A stretch of 64,000 nucleotides of DNA from the NCBI GenBank assembly GCA_021464415.1, contig JAKCWG010000423.1, positions 1 to 64,000 of the forward strand, written 5' to 3'. Below, in pieces: positions 45,804 to 56,680 of this stretch (positions within the stretch are counted from its first letter, which is position 1; the number at the start of each line of letters is the position of its first letter). The DNA comes from Lonicera japonica (Eukaryota > Streptophyta > Magnoliopsida > Dipsacales > Caprifoliaceae). A program made the translations under genes and the position numbers. The notes under the pieces are model-generated. The model was not told the origin of the DNA, did not search any database, and saw only the letters and a list, made by a program, of their open reading frames with translations.

Positions 45804-46860
45804 GATGTTGATAGTGCAAAAAGTTTATCCAATTAATCCCTCCAACCACGAGCTGACACGTGGCCATCCACTTTGAATTAATTAGACCTGTCCCAGCGCT
45901 GGGAGCTCTGTTGAACTACCTCAGGAAGGACGAGCTCCTCAAAGAGTGGGGACTCGCTCGAGAACTGGGTCTGTACCAATAGCTGCGGAGCTCGGTCTCC
46001 AGAGCCCTTTCAACAGGCCTTGTAGCTCCTTCTCGCTCAACCACTCTGCTAGAGTAGTTGGCAGAAGCATGAGCGACTACCACCTGCTCTACAGAATACA
46101 CAAAACTCCCATCTCCTTCATTAAATGCACACCTACCGCATTTAATGCATCGAATTTCATGGAGAAACAAGGTCAGAGTTGGTGATGACAGAAGCATGGC
46201 TCCCAAACTTGCTCTGGGAGCTCTAACCGCACGTTTCCTCCAGTCATATATATACAAGAAGCATTTACTTCTTGGAGAGAGGTTGGCCAACCAAAAAGAG
46301 AAGACTTCAACAACCAAGAACAACCAAGCATTTAAATACAAGTGTAATAGGCAAGAAAGACAGAGCTACATAGCCCACCACAGAGCTCCTAAGTTAGAGA
46401 GAGGAAACCCTGGTTGGCTTAGCCTTTTCCTTATGTTGTAATAGTGTGAGAATAGAACAATTAAAGAGCCTTTTGTGAATTTGTAATAATTATTTGATCA
46501 TCATCAATATAAGGCAAACCGAGCTCCGAGCTTTATTCCATAGGGGATGACTAATCTGTATCTTCATATGAGGCCAACCTCCTCTCCATATCTTTTTCTC
46601 ATGCCATATTGTTTGTCTACATTTTGACCCTGTCTTATTCCACATAAGTAAACATCATAAATTATTTGACTGTGTGGGCGGAAACGGGCCTGCTCTAGAT
46701 TTTCGCACCAACAGATGTTATGAGTGTATTTAAAAGAGAAAAAAATATTATATTCGAGGTAGATTAAACTGTAATATAAAAAATTATCGCCCTGAAATCG
46801 CCTCAACACTTTTATATTATAATGGTGTTATAAGTGTATTTAAAAGAAAAAAATATTATT
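45770..46860. repeat. ~90-bp tandem repeat split by the solo LTR
   Basis: Joining 45770-45808 to 46719-46790 restores a unit (CCTTTTATAATGTAATG ... GAGTGTATTTAAAAGAG) whose second copy is intact at about 46790-46870. The LTR therefore inserted into one copy of a pre-existing duplication. Confidence 0.7.
45809..46713 (+). mobile_element. Solo LTR (gypsy-like), 905 bp
   Basis: Starts TGATAGTGCAAAAAG and ends TTTTCGCACCAACA, flanked by the perfect 5-bp duplication GATGT (45804-45808 and 46714-46718). The end resembles LTRs of Tat/Athila-type gypsy elements. A TATA-like CATATATATAC lies at about 46227-46237. It is distinctly GC-richer than its surroundings. It contains a CCCAGCGCTGGG palindrome (45892-45903) and an inverted repeat ATTAAATGC/GCATTTAAT (about 46122-46147). 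Small frames across it are not genes. Confidence 0.85.
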
Positions 46861-46983
46861 TTTGAGGTAAGTTGGACACTAATATAAAAAAATTCTGCCA
46901 CATTTGGCTTTGTTCGGATTGAAACATATTTGATTGGGATATTTTATTATTTTTAATTTTATTTAAGTATCTTTTATTTATTG

Positions 46984-47465
46984 TATAATATTTTCAATAA
47001 CTAATGGGTTATAAACACATTAAGTATGTCATTATATCTGTATTGTTTTATAACTTTTTTTGAATTTTTTTTATACATAATTTAATAATCACAATAGATC
47101 TTGATGAACATATTTCAAATATATAAATTTTATTAAAGGTGGATTTGTAAATTTAAAGTTATGGCATTTAATTTTTTTTTAAAAATTTAATGAGAGAGAA
47201 ATGTATATTTTCAATAACTAATGAGTTAGAAATACGTTAAGTATGCCATTATAGTTGTAATGTTTTATAAGTTTTATGTCATTATATTTATAATGTTTTA
47301 TAACTTTTTTTTGATTTTTTTATACATAATTTAATAATCACAATGGATCTTCTTTTATAGATGTTGATGAGTATATTTCAAATATATAAATTTTACTAAA
47401 GTTGAATTTGTAAATTTAAAGTTATAGCATTTGAAAGTTTTTTAAAATTTAATGAGAGAGAAATG
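46984..47465. repeat. AT-rich tandem duplication, ~220-250-bp unit
   Basis: Two diverged copies beginning TTTTCAATAACTAATG and containing TACATAATTTAATAATCACA and TTTCAAATATATAAATTTTA. A related stretch is seen near 9960-10090, so this belongs to a dispersed family. Confidence 0.65.
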
Positions 47466-47837
47466 TTGTAGAAAAATAGAGAGATGTAAGAGTTATATTT
47501 GTGTATATGTTTAGTGTGTGATTAAATGTTGAGTTGATTTAACATCTTGTTGTGACTATAAAAGTGATATAACGGTCTAAAAGTGTTAGCACTATTACAA
47601 ATTAATATGAGACATTAGATTGATTTATTATTTTATTACAAAAAATTCTTATTTTATAATATAGATGTTCTTGCTTTGTGACTTTTTCCATCAAGAAATT
47701 TTCTTTAGTGGTCGTGGAAGAAAAAAATTCACAAAATATATAAAGGAATAATGATATCTATTCATAAAATAAACATAATATGAAGAACATCTTATCACAT
47801 ATCTCAACTGATTTTCAAATTCTTATTAAATTAAGGC

Positions 47838-48216
47838 CCTGTTTGGTCGCTCTTTTTTTTTTTGTTTTTTTTCCGAATTTAAAAAACCCAATTCAAAATT
47901 AACTCTACTTGTACACTTTTTAAATTTTATCTCACTTTACTTTCTCTCTCTAATTTTGTTTTTAAAATACCATAACTTTGAATTAAAAAATTAAAATTAA
48001 ATAAAAAATATATATATTTAAAACATACTCGTCGAGATTTATAAAATAAGATCCATTGTGACTATTTTTTGAATTTTTTTATAAGATTTTTAGTTGGTTG
48101 AAAAAAACTTAAAAAAAAAACCAAAATTCACTTTTCAATATACTTTAAAATTCTATCAAATACCGTATTTTAAAAACTCAACTTAAAAGCTCAATTCAAA
48201 ATATACACCAAACATC
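47838..48216. mobile_element. Possible MITE with CTGTTTGGT end
   Basis: GGCCCTGTTTGGTCGC at the left, a common MITE start in plants, and ACACCAAACATCAA at the right give a weak inverted match around TGTTTGGT. AT-rich interior. No target duplication established. Confidence 0.3.
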
Positions 48217-48299
48217 AACTAATTTTATTTTTATTTTTATTTTTTATATTGTTTTTAAAGAAGCCTAAAAAAAAGGAAAACATATTTCCTTACTTCAAA

Positions 48300-48475
48300 C
48301 TGTTCAAAGCTACGGTGAAACTTTGAAACACAAAAAACCCTATTCTTCTCCGCCGCGCACCCCCTTAGGCCTCAGCGTCTCTCTCACTCTCTAACATAAT
48401 TTCCCCCCTTCTGAGTTCCACCGCACACCGCTACACCCTCCGGACGTCAGCGTCAGCCGTCAGGTTTTTGATTTT
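48300..48475 (+). promoter_or_regulatory. Leader-exon-like segment with splice donor, no gene attached
   Basis: A CT-rich stretch (CTTCTCCGCCGCGCACCCC ... TCTCTCTCACTCTC) ends in CCGTCAG followed by GTTTTTGATTTTTCTCTAGA. This is the look of a plant housekeeping 5'-UTR exon and its first intron. No matching coding exon follows before the TNL start 1.3 kb downstream, so it is either an orphan leader or a distant first exon. Confidence 0.35.
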
Positions 48476-49802
48476 TCTCTAGATCTGCTTACTATTGCAG
48501 ATTTTTTTTTTACTATGCTACTCAGATCCGATTGATTTTTCTATAGTTTCTTTAATCGGGTTGAAGTTTTTCTTCTATCAAGTAGTGTTAGATTACATGT
48601 ATGTATGTGTGTAAATCAATCGGACCCAATGATTTCGTTTTCCAATTCCTAAAATCAACAGCCCTTGTATATATATATATAATATATATATGTATGTATG
48701 TGCATATGTATGCTGTTTAATCTGCGGAGCAAAATCTGAACATCCAACTTTGGCCCAAGAATGGTAAAAATACAATTTTGATTCATGGAGGTTGAATTGT
48801 ATCTTAGCTTTATAAAATAAGATTTGATATATTTACCTTTTAGTTAATTTATTGGATAATCAATCGGAAAACATTAGAATATGTATCAGTATTTAAGTTC
48901 AAGATAGGGTATTAAGTACTAAAAAATTTCACTCCAAAATATTAAAATACAAAAAATATGTATCTATACTTAAGTTCAGCCAGTAAGTACTTCATAATTT
49001 CATTAAAAAATGAAAAAAATTGGAAAATAAATAGACACAGAGAACTCTGTTTCTAAACCAAAAATGAAAATTGAGTTTATAATATAATAAGCTATACTTG
49101 TCTTCCAATTAATCTATTGCATAATCAACTTAAAGACAATAAAATATGTTATTAAAGTTCAAGATGGGCCAAGACATCATAATAATTCATTCAAAAATGC
49201 AAGAACAAAATAAATTAAACGATAACTGATCGGGGTCATTGACCTTGTATACTTGTTGATGTTTTTTAATAAAGTCATGGCTTAATTTGATTTTCAATAA
49301 CTTCAACTTCAACTCCAAATTATTCCATTCTAGCACCAATTCCTTCCATTCTTCTCAAGTATCTATTAATTCCTTTCATTCTTCTCAAGTATTTATTAAT
49401 TCCTTTCATTCTTCTCAAGTATCTATAAAATGATAATATAAATTATTAATAAAATAACACAAATAAGAACTCTCTACAATATAAATTAGCATGATAAATT
49501 ATACTAATTTTTTAATACATCAATTAAAAAAAATAATAAATTTATTAAAATTTACAGAAATATTAAAGAGTCTATTTCTTAAAATCTATTAAAGTCTATA
49601 TGAATTTATTAAAATATATGAATTTCCATATAATTTAAAATAATTTATAAATTTTAAAAAATTCACATATTTTAAAAAATTTATATATTTTTTTAAAATT
49701 TAAATTAAATACACGTCTTTCCTTTCATTTCATCAGATAGAAGGTGATAAAGAGAGAGACTTCTCGGTACCTTGAGGGAGAGAACGAAGAGTGAAAAAAA
49801 AT

Positions 49803-52800
49803 ATGTATAGCGAGGGATCTTTCTGGCCACCTTCAATTGTGACAATTGCATCTATTGCTGCTACTGCTGCTTCTATCGTCCTTACCTTGTATCTGATTCA
49901 CCGCAACTCTCTTCATAGAACGAGTCAAATTCCACCTACCCCAACTTCACTTCTCAGCACCACTACTACTACTGCACCATCTACTTCTCCTGCAGTAGAT
50001 CTATTATTGGGGGAATACGAAGTATTCTTGAATTTCTGTGGCCAAGACACTCGTAAAGGTTTCACCGATTTTCTCTACACCTATCTTCATGGGGCCGGTA
50101 TTCGTACTTTTAGGGATGATAACGAGCTTCGCGTCGGTGAAGAGATTGGCCCCGAGCTTCTCAAAGCTATCAAGGGTTCAAAAATCTCGATCCCTATCTT
50201 CTCCAAAAGTTATGCTTCCAGTAAATGGTGCCTCCGTGAGCTAGCCGAGATGGTAGAGTGCCAGTTGAATGGGACACAAAAGATTTTCCCTATTTTTTAC
50301 GATGTTGAGCCTTCTGGCGTGAAACATCAAAGTGGAAGTTACGAGAAAGCCTTTCACGACCACAAGAAGGATTTGAGTTTGGATGAAAAGACGGTCCAAC
50401 GATGGATGAACGCTTTAAGAATAGTTGCAGAATTGAAGGGACTGGAATTGAAAAAAGAAACTAATGGGTAAGGATGCGTCATCTTTTTTTTTTTTTAAGT
50501 TTACTTATTAACCTTTGAATACTAAATGCTTAATATTGAAGGTTGAATCCAAACTCTGAGAAGTGTTTGTTTAAATTTAATATTAATCATTCACTGTGGT
50601 TAATACCTACTAATGATGAATGCTTAATCATTTAAAAGAATAATTGTTAAAATAATAGAAAGAGTGTTGTGGTGAATTCGAAAATCGAACGAAATTACCC
50701 TGTTTCAGTTTGGGGTGTGCTAGTGTTTAACATAACTGAGGACTCAAAAATAATATTATTCACAATCACTAGTGAGAAAACAACTCTTAGAGCCATTATG
50801 AATGTTGGGTCTATGTATAATATAATTACAATCGTAAGAGTTCATATTTTTTTTCACCAAAATAAGTAGGAGCAAACATAGAGTTATTATTTTTGTGACC
50901 AAAACAAGTCTTGCGTTAAAATTTATCTTTTATAAAAAGAAAATATATGAAAACCGAATAAAACCGAGCCGAAAAGTTTGGTTTAGGCCTTGGTTTGGAA
51001 GGTTTAGAAAGCAGACCAAAATCGAAACCGAATTTTCAAATTCGGCTTTGATTGAGTCTCCCTAATTTCCACCTCAACCGAAACCGAAAACATCCCTAGA
51101 TAGACCAATTCTTCCAAACATAGGGGGAGGGGAAGGGGGGAGGGGAGGGCATAACATGGGGATATTCACAGTTACAAATCTTGCTTGGGGAGGATATAAC
51201 TTATAAGCCACCATTTGATCGCTGTAGCTACTGCTTGGGTCTCATTATACACTATTTTCCTTTGATATTTATTATTCTTTTCTAGGCAAATTAACTTTTC
51301 CCTTTTTATATGGGTTATATATGTATGTGGTAGGCATGAAGGAGAACTAGTAAAGAAGGTTGTTCAAGATGTGTTGCTTGCGTTGAAGAAGAATTTCACA
51401 CAATTGCCTGACAACTTGGTTGGACTAGATGATCACGTTATAGCCATGAAGGAATTACTAAATGTCGACTCCACTGGAGTAAGGGTTGTTGGAATTCATG
51501 GAATGGGTGGCCTAGGCAAGACAACTATTGCCAAAGTCATCTACAACCAACTATGTGAGGGGTTCGAATGTTGTTGCTTCCTTGAAGATATTCGAGCAAA
51601 TTCAGATCACCGGAACGGTCTTGTCAATTTGCAAACCCAACTTCTGTCTAAGATCAGAAAGAGGGAAGTCGGCAAAATTAACAATGTTGAAGAAGGAATC
51701 AACGACATCAAAGACGCAATTGGCATGAAAAAGGTTTTCATTGTTCTAGATGACGTGGATGATAAATATCAATTTGATAAACTTGTTGGAAAGTGCAATT
51801 GGTTTGGTGCAGGAAGTAGGATCATAGTGACAACAAGAAATAAAGAGGTTCTGGATAAACTCGAAGCAACTTGTCAGATAGAAAATCTACGGGATGTATA
51901 TGGGAGTTATGAACCACATTTGATGAAATTCAATCATGCCCTTGAATTGTTTAGCAGGTATGCTTTCATGAGGGAATCTCCTCCAGAAGATTATGGTATC
52001 CTTGCTCAGAAAGTTGTATCTAGCGCAGGAGGACTTCCTTTGGTTCTTGTAACTACAGGGTCATTATTATTTGGAAAGGACAGGGCTTTATGGGAAGAGA
52101 AATTGAGGAAGCTAGAAGAAATACCTCATGAGCAAGTCCTTGAAAAATTGAGAATAAGTTTCGATGCTTTAGATTACGAGCAAAAACAGATATTCCTTGA
52201 TATTGCATGTTTCTTCACTGGAAAAGATCTAATAAATCCTTGTTACATGTGGGATGCTTGTAGATTTTATCCGAGAGACGGGCTTAATGCTCTTTTCCTT
52301 AGGCATATGGTAAAAATTGAGGATGATAATAAGTTGAGGATGCATGATCATCTAAGAGACCTTGGTAGGCAAATAGTTCGTGAAGAAAATATGACTGAGC
52401 AAGGGGCGCGTAGCAGGTTGTGGAGTCGTGAAGATGCCTTGGACCTATTCGAGAGTCATATGGTACGTAGAGTGCATCATCAATTTTAGCCTTCTTATTT
52501 AGTATTTATTATTTCCTCATTCATGTAAATGCAAATAATATTCTTTCGAAACTAGAAGATGTATTACCAGGTGTTTTGACCGTCACATTATTCATTTGAA
52601 TACATGTTTTTTTTTTTTTTTTAAACAGGTAACAACAAAGGTTGTAGCTCTCAATCTTAACATAAGGCAGGACTCGGAAGATTGTAGCCAACGTTTTGTC
52701 AGAGAAGATTTTGAGCAACTACGAAATCTAAGGTTTCTCAAATTGGGTTGGGCAGACCTTGATGGAGATTTCAAGCAACATCTTTCAAAGTTAAGATGGC

Positions 52801-54187
52801 TTAAATGGGAATGCCCTGGAAATTATTGGCCAACCAATTGTCACTTGAAAAATCTTGTTATTCTCAATCTGTCATGGTCTAAAGTCACAGACAACTGGAA
52901 GGGTTGGAGTGAAATCGAGGTCTTATAGAATATGCATCTGTTGTTGTTTCCCTTGTCGCATTATATTCATATTCCCCTTGTAATTGACTTTATTTTCTTG
53001 TTTTACAGAAAGCAAAAGGGTTGAAAGTTCTAATTCTCACCAAGTGTCGTGGCTTAAGGAGAGCTCCCATCTTTTCCCAATTTTCAACTTTAGAGAGATT
53101 GAGTCTTAGAGGTTGTGAAAATTTGGAAGAAATTGACCCATCTATTCAGGATCTAACAAATTTGAGAGTTCTAGACATGTCCGGTTGTTATAGCTTAAGA
53201 ACATTTGACTGCTCTGCATTTTCAGCTTTAGAGACATTGAAGTTCGGTGAGTGTACAGAGCTATGTACACTTGATGGTCTTGAACAATTAGAATCGTTAA
53301 GATACTTGGATTTGAGTGGTTGTGAGAGTCTCGAAATATTGTTGGATTTGTCGAAATGCAAGAAGTTAGAAAAAGTAGTTATGATTTGGTGCCTGGAGCT
53401 AACTCAGATCCAAGGCCTAGATAGATTGGAGTCCCTTCAACTTTTGAATATGACAGCTTGCGAATTCATAGAAAGATTACCTGGCCTATCGAACTTGAAA
53501 ATGCTAAAAGAACTACATCTAGGTTCGTGCAAGAAGTTGCTTGAAGTTGATGGCCTTGAATTTTTGGAATCCTTGGAATATTTGAACATGTGCAAGTGTA
53601 TATCCATAGAAAGGCTACCTGACTTATCAAACTTGCAAAAGCTAAAGAAGTTAATTCTTTGTCATTGCAAGAAGTTACGTGAGGTTAGGGGCCTTGGAAT
53701 TTTGGAAATGTTAGAGAGACTGGACTTGTCGAACTGCCCATCTCTGGTAGAAGTCCCGGATCTTTCGAACTTGCAAAATTTAAAGGAACTATTTATTAGT
53801 GAATGGGATGATTTAACTGAGATTAGGGGACTTGGGGAATTGAAATCCTTAGAATTGTTGAACATTTCTAAATGCAGCTCGATTGAACAGTTGCCTGATT
53901 TGTCAAATCTAAAAAATCTAAAAGAAATATATGTTTCTGACTGCGAGAAACTAACTGAAATCGGAGGACTTGAGGAATTGATGAAATCACTAGAACGGTT
54001 GGATGTATCTGGATGCAACTCACTAGAGAATCTTCCATACCTGCCAAACACAGAGATATTGGGCAGAAATTCCACTGGTATATCTCAATTTTCTGTTGAA
54101 ATAACATTGTATCTTTTAAATTGGATTTTTTTAATGATACTTCCTAATTATAATCCTCTCTCTATTCTGCATAATCCTTGGTCTTAG
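49803..54187 (+). CDS. TIR-NB-LRR immune receptor (L6-like) with N-terminal anchor
   Basis: Intracellular disease-resistance receptor; TIR domains of this class have NADase activity on activation. Exons: 49803-50467, 51334-52462, 52629-52919, 53009-54187 (1087 aa, all GT-AG, phase consistent). I chose the ATG at 49803; the open frame begins at a GTG 12 bp earlier. Residues 12-32 form a hydrophobic anchor, as in flax L6. TIR about 71-205, with the expected catalytic glutamate in KWCLRELAEM (E146). The usual FRGxDTR motif reads FCGQDTR. NB-ARC: P-loop GMGGLGKTT (about 278-286), kinase-2 VFIVLDDVDD, RNBS-B GSRIIVTTRN, GLPL, FLDIACFF, MHD (about 558-560). LRRs from about residue 600, with repeated LxxLxLSxC units. 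Alternative end: splicing from 54077 to 55398 would stop at 55423 and give 1059 aa. The gene looks intact. Confidence 0.93.
50468..51333 (+). other. TNL intron 1, with G-rich tract
   Basis: 866-bp intron. It contains an ACCGAA-rich degenerate repeat (about 50948-51090) and a G-run block at 51123-51149 with five runs of three or more G on the coding strand. Confidence 0.7.
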
Positions 54188-54401
54188 GAACATGCAAGTC
54201 TCTCTCTCTCTCTCTACAATTTTTTTCTTCAGCTTCTATTTTGTCAAGGATACACGGCTTTCTTCTTGGATTCATGCTTAGTTTCAATGTTACATTCCAC
54301 TAGTCTTAAATATATTAAGAGTTCTACTTTAAAAGTTAAAACATTTTAAGAAATCTGGTGAACTTTCATAAACATCCATGGTTGTTATTGTTGAGATATT
54401 C

Positions 54402-54946
54402 GCTTTGTAATTAAAGGTTAATATGGTATGTTTTTAGCCTGGACTCTTAATTCGAGATGTACCAAAAAAAATAAAAATTGATCAGAAACGGAAACTTATA
54501 TTGATGAGAAAAATCGATACAAGAGAGGAAGCAGCCAACAGAGGTCGAGAAGACCACTGAAGGCAGCAGCTGAACAATAAGCGTCAAAAACACCAAAAGA
54601 GCATCAAAATATCAATCCGTACAATAAACAGCTAGTCCTAACTCCTAAGGCCCTTGTAACAATAAGATCTATCCCAAAACCGCTGCCCAATCCCGAGAAA
54701 TATCTGTAAGTGAATACGCTCCAAAGGCATTGGATGAAAAAGCCCATAGTGATGCTAATGCCTTAACTCCGCCCCATAGCTCGTCTACATTCACTTCTAA
54801 AAAATTCTCGCATTTTGTTCCTTCCAAATGTACCGCGTCACTGCCAAATAACATCATCTCCAAATGTTTTAACCTTCTTTCGGGTTCCCTTGATATACCA
54901 ACTGATCGAAAGTACACTATACCATATTAACCTTTAATTACAAAGC
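54402..54946. repeat. Perfect 28-bp inverted repeat flanking a LINE tail
   Basis: 54402-54429 (GCTTTGTAATTAAAGG...) and 54919-54946 are exact reverse complements. Weaker complementarity extends outward (GAGATA near 54392 and TATCTC near 54955). It encloses the LINE fragment just downstream of the TNL coding end. Confidence 0.85.
54475..54917 (-). mobile_element. LINE 3' end (ORF2 tail and 3' UTR)
   Basis: The minus-strand frame 54917-54669 ends with WGGVKALASLWA ... ISRDWAAVLG, the usual ending of plant L1 ORF2. About 190 bp of 3' UTR follows, ending near GTTTCCGTTTCTGATC. The polyA tail expected on this strand is absent, and inverted rather than direct repeats flank it. Confidence 0.6.
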
Positions 54947-55867
54947 GATTCTTTATCTCAGTTTTCTTAACTTTCCGGGGTTTGAAACTTGATCTTGATG
55001 TGCTCCATTAAAAGAAATTTGGCCCATGTATCTTGAAGCGCAGAATTTAAGTATTCTTATATTTTCTGAATGCTGTATAGTATACACCATTCACGTCGTT
55101 CTGGATCTGTTAAATTTCCTGTCTCCACACTACGCCCTTCACTAATGGTTTCGTCAATTTTGCACATGATGAATTTGATAGATGGATAACGTTTTGTTCT
55201 TCTTGACATGCATTTAAATTTTGAAGTATCAAGCTAATCTTTTTTAAGAAAGCAATTGATCAATGCACTCAAAATGTTATTCAGTTTATAGGGCATAAAT
55301 TAAACATTTTGAGGAAACCGATATTTACTGAAATTTGGTTGAGATGATCTTTATGATGAATAATCTAGTAACAGTATTTCTTTTTTATCTGTTGAAGAGA
55401 TCAGCGAGTTGTTGGATGCATAAAACACAGAATGCAAAGCAGAAAGTAAGATTGATTGAAGAGTTGGGTGGAGAAGACTCCTGAAGATTGGAACTTTAAG
55501 AAAGAATTGTTCTACTTATTGTTGTAAGTAACTTTCATTTAATCTCATTGTTGTTGCAATGAACTTTCACTTACTAGTTTAGTTGTTTCTTTTTTTTCTT
55601 CCTTGTCAATTTAACTTCAATGTTGCGGCACTCATCTGATGCCCGATCTGCAGTATACAAAGGTTTGGCTTTTTTTTTTAACAAATGAGACAGGTTTGGC
55701 TTTGCTATGTCATGTTCTGTCACAGTTATGATTTTTCATTTTGACTCTATTACTGTTTTTGCGCGTGATTCTAAATTTGTTACTTAATCGTTTAAAAGTT
55801 GTTTGAATATGTTGATCAAATTTAAATTTCCTTAAATCCAAATTTGGTGCCTGCTCGCAGTAGGTTG
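54947..55867. other. Downstream region of TNL
   Basis: No independent gene. A possible terminal TNL exon AGATCAGCGAGTTGTTGG (55398-55423) follows the acceptor-like CTGTTGAAG. Confidence 0.4.
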
Positions 55868-55875
55868 GTGTAGAA

Positions 55876-56366
55876 CAGTGTTTTCAAAGGCTTACACATT
55901 CACGTCTCGATGCGCTTCTTGGAGCACTTTTTCTAGAAAACACACAAGCTCGTTCATGAGTGTTTTGATGCACAAAAGGCTTGCGCCTCTTTGTGCTTTT
56001 AGCGCCTTTTGTACGCCTCCGTGAACTCATATTGGTTGCTGCTGTATATATAGATATGAAGTATATATTTATACTCTGTACTTTTATTGCTATTAGAAAA
56101 CATAAGCAAGAAAGATTAGACAATGCTGAGTATGTATTTATACATTTGGTTAAATTTGAATATTATTTGCTACTTTGAGAGATGATTCTGTTATTCTTAT
56201 TTATTTGTTTTTACTGTTCGGCATGTCTGTTAGTTATTTCTTATTTTGTAATTAAAAAAGGTAACGCAAATTGCAGAAAAGGCTTACGGTTTGGAGCCTT
56301 GAGGCTTACGTCTCGCCTTTTAAGAAGAAAACGTATCGACTCATGAGTTCGCCTTTTAAAACGTAG
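55876..56366. mobile_element. hAT MITE with CAGTGTTTT end
   Basis: The left end CAGTGTTTTCAAAGGC and the right end, read inverted as CTACGTTTTAAAAGGC, are flanked by GTGTAGAA (55868-55875) and GTATAGAA (56367-56374), a 7/8-matching 8-bp duplication. The interior repeats GCCTT/AGGC motifs. Non-coding. Confidence 0.75.
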
Positions 56367-56518
56367 GTATAGAATGTGGGTATTAGAGGAGCCTGTTTGA
56401 AGTTATTTGAAATTTTGGCTTATGTTGTAACTAATGTACTACTAGTGCTATTCTTTTATGTTTCTTGGGTTACATTTCAGATTTAATTCATAATTCATGT
56501 AAAAAGAATTATTTTCAG

Positions 56519-56680
56519 GTAAAATCGAGGTTTAACAGAGGCAAGATTCTACCTGTCATTATCACCAACACCTTCCATCCCAACAGAATTCCTATTTTTT
56601 GTATGGGTCGATATCCATTAGAAAGTGTAGAGATTTCGAAATCGATGCAAAATCTCATGATTGTCGGAAGGGTAACTCAA
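56519..56680 (+). CDS. Orphan exon-like open segment, unknown
   Basis: 54 codons between an acceptor (TTATTTTCAG) and a donor (GTAAGTGATT), phase 0 at both ends. They encode a peptide beginning VKSRFNRGKILPVII and ending SMQNLMIVGRVTQ. Composition looks protein-like. I do not recognise it and find no partner exon nearby. It may be a relic of a duplicated gene. Confidence 0.3.

Noticed and set aside
46145..46441. 98-codon plus-strand frame
   Set aside because: Inside the solo LTR defined by the GATGT duplication; no homology to a host gene.
49791..49802. Upstream GTG as TNL start
   Set aside because: Nuclear plant genes normally start at ATG; the ATG at 49803 is in frame and only four codons downstream.
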